Positions 6,645 to 12,057 of a stretch of 13,136 bases of DNA are shown here, in pieces. The stretch is from JAUWOY01 sp034431315 (lineage in GTDB: Bacteria > Chloroflexota > Anaerolineae > VGOG01). The notes under the pieces were generated by a model. That model had not been told where the DNA came from, searched no databases, and saw nothing but the letters and a program-made list of their open reading frames with translations. The stretch lies in contig DAOUDK010000139.1 in the NCBI GenBank assembly GCA_034431315.1, forward strand, positions 1 to 13,136. Direction: 5' to 3'. The translations under genes were made by a program, and so were the position numbers. Each line of letters begins with the position of its first letter. The first letter of the stretch is position 1.

Positions 6645-6673
6645 TTGACAAATAAGGCAAAGGCTAGTATAAT
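6645..6673 (+). promoter_or_regulatory. Consensus sigma-70-type promoter for rplU-rpmA-rpmE
   Basis: TTGACA (6645-6650) and TATAAT (6668-6673) are both perfect consensus and are separated by 17 nt (6651-6667). Expected start of transcription is near 6680, leaving a leader of about 40 nt before rplU. This fits a highly expressed ribosomal protein operon. Confidence 0.92.
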
Positions 6674-6718
6674 CACTTTCACGAGTTTGTTGAGATTGCA
6701 CAATTGGGAGGAAGAGCA

Positions 6719-7030
6719 GTGTATGTTGTCGTTGAGACAAGCGGAAAGCAATACAAAGTTAGCGCGGGCGAAATTATAGATGTAGACAAGCTGCCCCTTG
6801 AAGTCGGGGAGAAGGTAGAACTGGACAGGGTGCTCTTGGTAGCTGATGGCGAAGAAGTGCGCGTGGGGCAGCCCACCATCGAAGGGGCTAAGGTATTGGC
6901 TACTGTGACCGATCACGTCAAAGGCCCGAAGATCATCGTCTTCAAGTATAGGCCCAGAGAGCGATATCGCTTGAAAAAAGGGCATCGGCAAAACTACACT
7001 CGCCTGATGATTGATGAGATCGTGGCATAA
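6719..7030 (+). CDS. rplU: 50S ribosomal protein L21
   Basis: bL21 binds 23S rRNA in the large subunit. From the GTG at 6719-6721 the protein has 103 residues, the standard length, beginning (M)YVVVETSGKQYKVSAG. The C-terminal block KYRPRERYRLKKGHRQNYTRLMIDEI is typical. The GTG is chosen over an in-frame TTG at 6704 because GGAGG (6708-6712) lies 6 nt upstream of the GTG and inside the longer alternative. It is the first gene after a consensus promoter, with rpmA 27 nt downstream. Confidence 0.97.
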   Translation: MYVVVETSGKQYKVSAGEIIDVDKLPLEVGEKVELDRVLLVADGEEVRVGQPTIEGAKVLATVTDHVKGPKIIVFKYRPRERYRLKKGHRQNYTRLMIDEIVA

Positions 7031-7057
7031 TATTCGATTGACGGAGGTGTACTAGCT

Positions 7058-7318
7058 ATGGCACACAAAAAGGGAGGCGGGAAGACCCGCAACAATAGAG
7101 ATAGCGAGGCTAAACGTCTGGGCGTGAAGAAGTTTGGCGGCGAGAGGGTACGGTCAGGAAACATCATCGTGCGTCAGAGGGGCACTAAATTCAAGCCCGG
7201 CAGGAACGTTGGTTTGGGTAAGGATTATACGATCTTCGCTGTCATTGAGGGCTTCGTGAAGTTCGAGCACGGGCGGGGTGGCAGGAAGATCATTAGTGTC
7301 TATCCAGAGATTTCATAG
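7058..7318 (+). CDS. rpmA: 50S ribosomal protein L27
   Basis: bL27 reaches the peptidyl transferase centre with its N-terminal tail. The 86-residue protein has the hallmark start MAHKKGGGKTRNNRDS, so there is no cleavable N-terminal extension of the Firmicutes type, and the core RLGVKKFGGERVRSGNIIVRQRGTKFKPG. ATG at 7058-7060 has GGAGGTG (7043-7049) 8 nt upstream. The rplU-rpmA pair is the standard arrangement, although the obg gene often found next is replaced here by rpmE. Confidence 0.98.
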   Translation: MAHKKGGGKTRNNRDSEAKRLGVKKFGGERVRSGNIIVRQRGTKFKPGRNVGLGKDYTIFAVIEGFVKFEHGRGGRKIISVYPEIS

Positions 7319-7332
7319 AGAGAGGGTAACTG

Positions 7333-7797
7333 ATGAAAAAGGGGATTCACCCTAAGTATTATCCTGATGCTAAGGTGACATGCAGTTGTGGCAATGCCTT
7401 TACTGTCGGCTCAACCAAGGAGACGATTCGCACAGACATCTGTTCGGCCTGTCATCCCTTCTTCACTGGCGAACAGCGCCTGGTGGACACGGCTGGCCAG
7501 GTGGAGCGGTTTATCAGGCGTCTGGAGAAGAGTGAGGATATCAGGGCCGGGGAGTTGACTCGCTTGGAGACTGAGGAGGCCGAAGAGAAAGCCGAGGAGG
7601 AAGCACCCATCGAGGTGCTGGGCCTTAGCTCTCGGGTCTATGACTGCCTCGATCAAGCGGGAATTGCTACGGTGGAGAAGGCATTGGAGAAATTAGCTGA
7701 AGGCGATGAAGAGATGCTAGACATCAAGGGCTTTGGTCCGAAGTCGTTGGCCGAGTTAAAGGAGAAGCTGCAGGCTGAAGGCTTCGTCCCTGTCTAA
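7333..7797 (+). CDS. rpmE: 50S ribosomal protein L31 fused to an alpha-CTD-like helix-hairpin-helix module
   Basis: bL31 bridges the large-subunit central protuberance and the small-subunit head. Residues 1-70 are a complete zinc-binding (C+) L31: MKKGIHPKYYPDAKVTCSCG, with Cys17, Cys19, Cys37 and Cys40 and the conserved CSACHPFFTGEQ. Normal L31 ends near residue 66-75; this one has 154 residues. A Glu-rich linker (about 78-90) leads into a module (91-154, IEVLGLSSRVYDCLDQAGI...FGPKSLAELKEKLQAEG) nearly identical to the two in NusA of the divergent operon. The ORF is continuous, so this is a fusion and not two genes. ATG at 7333 has GAGGG (7322-7326) upstream. It is the last gene before the terminator at 7866-7898. 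Role of the extension is unknown; binding RNA polymerase or DNA is an inference from the alpha-CTD similarity. Confidence 0.95.
   Translation: MKKGIHPKYYPDAKVTCSCGNAFTVGSTKETIRTDICSACHPFFTGEQRLVDTAGQVERFIRRLEKSEDIRAGELTRLETEEAEEKAEEEAPIEVLGLSSRVYDCLDQAGIATVEKALEKLAEGDEEMLDIKGFGPKSLAELKEKLQAEGFVPV
7603..7794 (+). repeat. Alpha-CTD-like module, copy 3 in rpmE
   Basis: This DNA encodes L31 residues 91-154 and is homologous at DNA level to nusA 5016-5207 and 4812-5006 in inverted orientation. Its 5' border matches nusA copy 2 (29 nt identical, 7593-7621). Internal and 3' stretches match copy 1 exactly (7647-7667 and 7767-7790). Confidence 0.85.
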
Positions 7798-7865
7798 TGA
7801 GGAAGCCGCCGAGTTGTCGGAGTGAATTGCTCTTAGCTTGGCAAGCTCTTACTGTTGATAGACGA

Positions 7866-7898
7866 GGGCAGATTCTCCGTATCTGCCCTTTCGTTTTC
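7866..7898 (+). terminator. Intrinsic terminator after rpmE, immediately before tdk
   Basis: A perfect 8-bp stem GGGCAGAT/ATCTGCCC (7866-7873 and 7881-7888) with a 7-nt loop is followed by TTTCGTTTTC. It closes the ribosomal protein operon. The tdk ribosome binding site (7900-7910) begins within 2 nt of the T-tract, so the hairpin could also act as a leader attenuator for tdk. Confidence 0.8.
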
Positions 7899-7912
7899 TG
7901 GAGGAGAGGACG

Positions 7913-8506
7913 GTGTACCAAAGGCAGGACGACCGTGGCTGGATCGAAGTGATCTGTGGCAGCATGTTCAGCGGCAAGACGGAGGAGTTGATCCGTCGCG
8001 TCAGGCGGGCCCAGATAGCCAGGCAGAAGGTGCAGGTGTTCAAGCCCCGCCTGGACGATCGCTATCAGGTCGAGAAGGTGGCCTCTCATAACGGCGTGCA
8101 TCTGGATGCCGTCGTCGTGGGGGAGGCCAAGGAGATCTTGCAGTTAGTGGACTCCGACACCGACGTGGTCGTTATTGACGAGGGGCAGTTTTTCGATTGG
8201 ACTATCGCCGATGTCTGCAACCTCCTGGCCGACGATGGCCGGCGAGTGATCATCGCCGGGCTGGACACGGACTTCCGCGGCGAGCCCTTCGGTCCCATGC
8301 CCCTGCTGATGGCCCAGGCCGAGAGGGTGGACAAATTGCAGGCCATCTGCGTCGTCTGCGGGGCGCCGGCCAGCCGCTCCCAACGTCTGATCAACGGTCG
8401 GCCAGCTTTCTATGATGATCCAATAATAATGGTGGGCGCCGACGAAGTCTACGAAGCTCGCTGCCGCCATTGCCACCAGGTGCCCAGGAAAAAACCTGAG
8501 AACTAG
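7913..8506 (+). CDS. tdk: Thymidine kinase (type II)
   Basis: The enzyme phosphorylates thymidine (and deoxyuridine) with ATP in pyrimidine salvage. The 197-residue product shows the type II features in order: P-loop GSMFSGKT (16-23), DEGQFF (89-94, Glu90 as catalytic base), GLDTDFRGEPFG (116-127), and a structural zinc site formed by Cys146, Cys149, Cys184 and Cys187. The C-terminal lasso segment is present between the cysteine pairs. GTG at 7913 is the start, preceded by GGAGGAGAGG (7900-7909). It is followed 17 nt later by hpt, giving a two-gene nucleoside/base salvage operon. Confidence 0.97.
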   Translation: MYQRQDDRGWIEVICGSMFSGKTEELIRRVRRAQIARQKVQVFKPRLDDRYQVEKVASHNGVHLDAVVVGEAKEILQLVDSDTDVVVIDEGQFFDWTIADVCNLLADDGRRVIIAGLDTDFRGEPFGPMPLLMAQAERVDKLQAICVVCGAPASRSQRLINGRPAFYDDPIIMVGADEVYEARCRHCHQVPRKKPEN

Positions 8507-8523
8507 TTCGGGAGGGGTTCGGG

Positions 8524-9072
8524 ATGATGTTGCTGGATGACGTGGGTGAGATACTCATCACCGAGGAGGAACTGCAGGCCAAGATCGCCGAGTTGGGTAG
8601 AGCCATCTCGGCTGATTACCAGGGCAAGGACCTTTTGGCGGTCTGCGTCCTCAGGGGGGCGGTCATCTTCTTGTCGGACCTCATCAGGCAGATCACCATC
8701 CCTCACGAGATGGACTTCATGGCCGTCTCTAGCTACGGAGGCACCCGCACCAAGTCCACTGGCGTGGTTCGCATTCTCATGGACCTCACAACCAACATCG
8801 AGGGGCGCAATGTGCTCATCGTGGAGGACATCGTGGACAGCGGTCTAACTCTTAGCTACATTCTGAGCAACCTCAAGACGCGCCGCCCCGCTAGCCTGCG
8901 GACCTGTACCCTGTTGGATAAGCAGGAGTGCCGCGAGGTGGACGTTCCCCTGGACTACGTGGGCTTCGTTATCCCCGACAAGTTCGTAATCGGCTACGGC
9001 CTGGACTACGACGAGAAATACCGCAATCTTCCCTTCATCGGCGTGTTGAAGCCGGAGCTTTATATCGAGTAA
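8524..9072 (+). CDS. hpt: Hypoxanthine phosphoribosyltransferase
   Basis: The enzyme converts hypoxanthine (and usually guanine) with PRPP into the nucleotide in purine salvage. The 182 residues fit the bacterial HPRT length. Motifs are LRGAVIFLSDLIRQI (43-57), the flexible lid SSYGGTRTKSTG (69-80), the PRPP-binding VLIVEDIVDSGLTL (97-110) and the C-terminal FVIGYGLDYDEKYRNLPFIGVL that contacts the purine. The start may be ATG 8524 or the adjacent ATG 8527; GGGAGGGG at 8510-8517 serves both. The gene is followed by a strong terminator at 9109-9159. Confidence 0.96.
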   Translation: MMLLDDVGEILITEEELQAKIAELGRAISADYQGKDLLAVCVLRGAVIFLSDLIRQITIPHEMDFMAVSSYGGTRTKSTGVVRILMDLTTNIEGRNVLIVEDIVDSGLTLSYILSNLKTRRPASLRTCTLLDKQECREVDVPLDYVGFVIPDKFVIGYGLDYDEKYRNLPFIGVLKPELYIE

Positions 9073-9101
9073 CAAGTCAACGAGTGACGAGGCGACGAGG
9101 A
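9073..9101. repeat. Octamer-like degenerate tract after hpt
   Basis: Directly after the hpt stop the sequence reads AAGTCAAC, GAGTGAC, GAGGCGAC, GAGG: approximate 8-nt periodicity with one 7-nt unit. It is short and imperfect, and is listed because similar periodic fillers occur elsewhere in the window. Confidence 0.35.
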
Positions 9102-9108
9102 ATATAGA

Positions 9109-9159
9109 AACGCCGACTCCGTGGGCCGGGCGGGCCTGGGAGTCGGCGTTTTGTCTTTT
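9109..9159 (+). terminator. Strong intrinsic terminator between convergent hpt and toxin genes
   Basis: AACGCCGACTCC (9109-9120) pairs perfectly with GGAGTCGGCGTT (9139-9150), a 12-bp stem with GC-rich loop sequence that can fold further. TTTTGTCTTTT follows on the plus strand. On the minus strand the stem is followed by TTTCTATATT, so it probably also terminates the toxin operon ending at 9177. Confidence 0.88.
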
Positions 9160-9176
9160 AGGGGAGGGAGTGTTCT

Positions 9177-9515
9177 CTACAGTTCCAAAGCACTGCGTAA
9201 TCGGCGATCTATCTCGGCTAGATCCGACGGGGTTGATGCTCCGATGCGATGGAGTACGCGAGTGGGATCAAGAGTAAACAACACCGGCTTGAGGGCAGAG
9301 GGATAGCGTAAACTGGCTGCTCGCCAATTGCTCAACACATAGTCCAGAGGTCCGGTCGCTGTTGCAATCTTGGAGGTGATGGCCGCCAGGATCATGTCGG
9401 GTTCCGTGGCGTGATACAGAGAACCACTTATGACCACGGCCGGTCTTACTTTTGTTGTGCTGAGGTCGCTGAACGGGAAGGGCACCAGGACGACATCACC
9501 GCGTTGAAACGCCAT
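9177..9515 (-). CDS. MazF/PemK-type toxin (endoribonuclease)
   Basis: MazF/PemK toxins cleave mRNA at short sequence motifs and arrest growth when the antitoxin is lost. The 112-residue product has the defining N-terminus FQRGDVVLVPFPFSDLSTTKVRPAVVIS, where the GD-V-PFPF and KxRPAVVIS segments form the beta-barrel active site, and ends in a helix (SDLAEIDRRLRSALEL) common in this family. The frame is open for 36 more codons upstream, but ATG at 9513-9515 is preferred because GGAGGG (9522-9527) sits 6 nt away and the family motif begins there. The start overlaps the antitoxin end by 20 nt (9496-9515), typical of a type II toxin-antitoxin pair. Confidence 0.93.
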   Translation of the reverse strand: MAFQRGDVVLVPFPFSDLSTTKVRPAVVISGSLYHATEPDMILAAITSKIATATGPLDYVLSNWRAASLRYPSALKPVLFTLDPTRVLHRIGASTPSDLAEIDRRLRSALEL

Positions 9516-9774
9516 ACAGTTCCCTCCAATTGTCGTAGATGGCATCCTCCTCGTTATCCCAGATTCGTTGCAACGAGGCCCCAGATAGGAACGACCAGCC
9601 CTGCCGCTCGGCTCGCTCATCAAACAGCTCAGTCAGGTTGAAGAGGATGTCCAGTGCCTTCTCGATAATCTGGTTTTCGTTGATCTCCTGGCTCCGGGCC
9701 AGACGGCTCAGACGGTCCGCGCGCTCTGTGGAAAGCCAGATATGCTTTTCAACTGTGGCTAGCATCTCGCTCAT
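9496..9774 (-). CDS. Antitoxin of the MazF/PemK-type pair
   Basis: The 92-residue protein lies directly upstream of, and overlaps, the toxin gene. Its N-terminus (EKHIWLSTERADRLSRLARSQEINENQIIEKALDILF) looks like a ribbon-helix-helix DNA-binding domain. The C-terminal part (about 58-88, with WSFLSG, IWDNEEDAIYDNWRELYGV) is rich in Trp and acidic residues, as expected of a toxin-binding tail. ATG at 9772-9774 is chosen over an upstream in-frame start because AGGGAG (9781-9786) lies 6 nt before it, and the longer form would begin inside the preceding peptidase gene. It presumably neutralises the toxin and represses its own promoter. Confidence 0.85.
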   Translation of the reverse strand: MSEMLATVEKHIWLSTERADRLSRLARSQEINENQIIEKALDILFNLTELFDERAERQGWSFLSGASLQRIWDNEEDAIYDNWRELYGVSTR

Positions 9775-9826
9775 CTCACACTCCCTGTTCTGGATTGCCT
9801 GATTCGGATTATCCCTTGCACACAGA

Positions 9827-9855
9827 ATTGTAACCCGACTTGCCAAAAATGTCAA
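9827..9855 (-). promoter_or_regulatory. Promoter of the toxin-antitoxin operon
   Basis: On the minus strand TTGACA (9850-9855) and TACAAT (9827-9832) are exactly 17 nt apart. Transcription would start near 9820, about 45 nt before the antitoxin start. A short palindrome GGATTATCC (9806-9814) just downstream is a possible operator. Confidence 0.8.
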
Positions 9856-9872
9856 TCCCCTGTGCTGCTTCG

Positions 9873-11117
9873 TCAAGGAAACGCCTGTCGCGTCCACTGG
9901 AGGGGGTCTACGTAGACGCCGCCGACCCTGATTTCCCAGTGCAGGTGGGGTCCGGTTGATAGCCCCGTGCTCCCGATCTTGCCGATGGGATCGCCCCGCT
10001 CTACTTTCTGCTCTGCTTCGACCGCGATTTCCGAGAGGTGATAGTAGCCGCTGTAGACGCCCAGGCCGTGGTCAATGATCACCGCCTGGCCGCGCACGGT
10101 TAGCTCCTCGGCCAGGACCACGCGGCCGCGCCCGGCAGCCAGCACCGGGGTGCCTACCTCTGCTCCGTAGTCTACGCCCCCGTGGTAGCTCGTCGGTGGC
10201 CCGCTGCCGTAGGAACGCCGCGTCCCAAAGGCCGAGGTGACTCGCACAGGGCCCTGGAGGGGGACTCGAAATAGCCCTTCCCAAAGTTGTTGCCGACTGA
10301 ATATCCCAAAGACCTGGCTCAGTCGCTCGTTCTCGGCTCTGATCAGGGCCGGATCGAGCAGCTTGCCTTTCTCCGTCGAGAGGACTATCTGCTCCGTGGC
10401 GAAGTCGCCGGCTACTACTTGCACAAGCTTGCTCGCCCTGGTTGTTTGGCCTGCGTCGTCGGTAGCGGTGAGTTCCAAGTAGTATGGGCCGATCTGAGCG
10501 GCGGCCCCGATACCCACCAGCGCCCAGTATTGATTGCCTTCTCCCACCAAGGTCAGAGGTCTGTTATTGAAGGAACCAGTCAGGGGCACGGGCTCGTTGG
10601 TCTGCACTTTGATGGCCAGGGTTTGCCCCTGGATCACCGGCTGGGGATTTAACTCTACGGCGAGGAAAGGCGAGGGCAGGGGCGCGCTCGGAGCGGAGCC
10701 GGGGATGGCCAGCCGCTGCCCCACGAGGATCAGCGAGGGATCGGCGATGCCATTGGCCGCGACGATGGCCGAGACGGTCGTCCCATAACGCGAAGCTATT
10801 CGAGTCAGCGTCTCCCCTGGCTGCACGATGTGGATTTGAGATGGCGATGGCGAGGAGTGACCGGCGCTGGGGATGAGCAGCCGCTGGCTTACATAAATGA
10901 GGTTGGGGTTGACGATGCCGTTGAGCTCTGCTATGGCCCGCACCGTGGTGTCGTAGCGCCGGGCGATGAGGGATAGGGTATCGCCGCGCTGGACGATGTA
11001 GGTAGGCGAGGCGGCTTGAACGGGGGGCGCACACAGCGCCACTTGAGCAGCTATCAGTATCGCTGCAAATAGTCTGGCCCAGGCGATTTTCGTGGTTAGT
11101 CGTTTCAGCAGTTTCAA
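9873..11117 (-). CDS. Secreted LysM-repeat M23 family metallopeptidase
   Basis: This is probably a cell-wall endopeptidase or an EnvC/NlpD-like activator. Of its 414 residues, 1-36 form a signal peptide (basic MKLLKRLTTK, then a hydrophobic stretch ending ...PPVQAA). Two LysM domains follow (about 39-83 and 95-139, each YIVQRGDTLSLIARRY-like), then an Ig-like beta-domain (about 150-237), a linker, and an M23 domain (about 288-410). The zinc ligands and catalytic His are intact: His312 and Asp316 (HGGVD), His360, and His391-Leu-His393, so it is likely active. TTG at 11115-11117 starts the gene; its AAGGAGG (11130-11136) overlaps the stop of the upstream lipoprotein gene, indicating co-transcription. 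The 12-nt spacing is long. Confidence 0.94.
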   Translation of the reverse strand: MKLLKRLTTKIAWARLFAAILIAAQVALCAPPVQAASPTYIVQRGDTLSLIARRYDTTVRAIAELNGIVNPNLIYVSQRLLIPSAGHSSPSPSQIHIVQPGETLTRIASRYGTTVSAIVAANGIADPSLILVGQRLAIPGSAPSAPLPSPFLAVELNPQPVIQGQTLAIKVQTNEPVPLTGSFNNRPLTLVGEGNQYWALVGIGAAAQIGPYYLELTATDDAGQTTRASKLVQVVAGDFATEQIVLSTEKGKLLDPALIRAENERLSQVFGIFSRQQLWEGLFRVPLQGPVRVTSAFGTRRSYGSGPPTSYHGGVDYGAEVGTPVLAAGRGRVVLAEELTVRGQAVIIDHGLGVYSGYYHLSEIAVEAEQKVERGDPIGKIGSTGLSTGPHLHWEIRVGGVYVDPLQWTRQAFP

Positions 11118-11134
11118 AGCGTGGACGGGCCTCC

Positions 11135-12055
11135 TTATTGTGTGAGATAGGTCAAGCTACTGTCGTAAGCCGGGTCAGGGCCGATTTCGTTCATAGTCTT
11201 TCTCACGGCTTGCTCCAGGGTCAGTTTTTCCGTAGTCAAGCCACGCAGCAGGTGTAGGATCGCCTGATCGTTGTGGGACAGGTCCACCCAATCGTTCCAG
11301 CCGATGACGGCCGAAGCTCCCCGTTCGATGAGGGCCTGCGCCAGGTCCGGCGTGCCCAGGCTCTGGCAGCCCCCGATGATGATCAGGGTGTCGTCGAAGT
11401 GGCCTACCATCTCGTGGCGGACGAACCCGGCGACGATAGCGAAGTAGAGGGGAGAGTTTTCGTCGTAGAGAATCTTGGCGCGTCCAATGCGGTTGGCCAG
11501 TTGTTCCTTGACGTACTTATGCTTATCATAGACCTCCGAAGTGAACAGGAACACAGGCCCGCCCGGAATGGTCTCGTTGAGGATATTGGTTGAGTGGCTG
11601 CGAAAGAGAATCAACTGGTAGCCTTTCTCAGGCAGTGTTCTGAAGAGCTCGACCGTGACCTCTTCCCCTTCGTAGACATCGGTACTGAACCCGGCCTCGT
11701 TCAGATAGGCCAGAGCCTGGTCAGTAAACTCTGGATCTGGATTCGTCAAAGCTATCTGATCCACCAGAGCCGCTTTTCTGACCTCCGGCTCCGTAGTTGG
11801 AGTAGGGGTGACCTGCTGCGGAGAGCAAGAGCTAAGGATGAGCACGAGAAGGGCCAAGAGCACAGCCAACACTACAGCGACATGAGAAGGCTGCCCTGAG
11901 CTGAAGCTCTGGGCTGAAAGAGCAAAGCCCTGCGGGCTGGATCCAGCCCCGAGGACTTTAGCCCCGCGCCGCCTGGGGCTAACCGCACAGCTTGCTGGTT
12001 CTTGGCTCTCGATTCGTTGTTTTCCCAATTCGTTGTGGTGTTTCAGTAGATGCAT
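11135..12055 (-). CDS. Lipoprotein with a probable caspase-like (CHAT/clan CD) domain
   Basis: A hydrophobic segment (about 59-73) ends in a lipobox ILSSC with Cys77, so the protein is probably membrane-anchored outside the cell. After a Thr/Pro-rich stretch, residues about 95-290 alternate strands and helices. LILFRSHS (148-155, His154) and LIIIGGCQS (224-232, Cys230) have the His...Cys layout of clan CD proteases, and GASAVIGWNDWVDLS resembles the strand after the Cys in CHAT domains. His is followed by Ser where Gly is usual, so activity is uncertain. ATG at 12053-12055 lies 2 nt after the mvk stop with GAGGTG upstream, favouring this start, yet it puts 50-60 unusual residues, partly coded by palindromic repeat DNA, before the signal segment. 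A GTG at 11872 is an alternative but lacks a ribosome binding site. M23 peptidase follows 17 nt later. Confidence 0.8.
   Translation of the reverse strand: MHLLKHHNELGKQRIESQEPASCAVSPRRRGAKVLGAGSSPQGFALSAQSFSSGQPSHVAVVLAVLLALLVLILSSCSPQQVTPTPTTEPEVRKAALVDQIALTNPDPEFTDQALAYLNEAGFSTDVYEGEEVTVELFRTLPEKGYQLILFRSHSTNILNETIPGGPVFLFTSEVYDKHKYVKEQLANRIGRAKILYDENSPLYFAIVAGFVRHEMVGHFDDTLIIIGGCQSLGTPDLAQALIERGASAVIGWNDWVDLSHNDQAILHLLRGLTTEKLTLEQAVRKTMNEIGPDPAYDSSLTYLTQ
11893..11982 (-). repeat. Cluster of palindromes including two-hairpin element copy 2
   Basis: Four inverted repeats lie in 90 nt: GCCCTGAGC/GCTCTGGGC with one mismatch (11893-11914), AGCCC-TGC-GGGCT (11926-11938), the 16-bp perfect palindrome GGGCTGGATCCAGCCC (11934-11949), and TTAGCCCC/GGGGCTAA (11958-11982). 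Read on the minus strand, 11912-11944 matches copy 1 at 3865-3898 (GATCC-hairpin-TTTGCTCTTTCAG). The cluster falls inside the lipoprotein reading frame. Confidence 0.75.
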
Positions 12056-12057
12056 TG

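Noticed and set aside
6464..6991. Minus-strand frame of 175 codons upstream of nusA, considered as a possible rimP
   Set aside because: It runs antisense through rplU and across both promoters, shows no RimP features, and has no ribosome binding site.
9516..9623. N-terminal extension of the toxin (36 extra codons)
   Set aside because: The extension lies wholly within the antitoxin coding sequence, and the family motif and ribosome binding site both support the start at 9515.
10564..11034. Arg/Pro-rich minus-strand frame overlapping the peptidase gene
   Set aside because: It is an out-of-frame shadow of the GC-rich LysM/M23 coding sequence; the repetitive look comes from the duplicated LysM domains.
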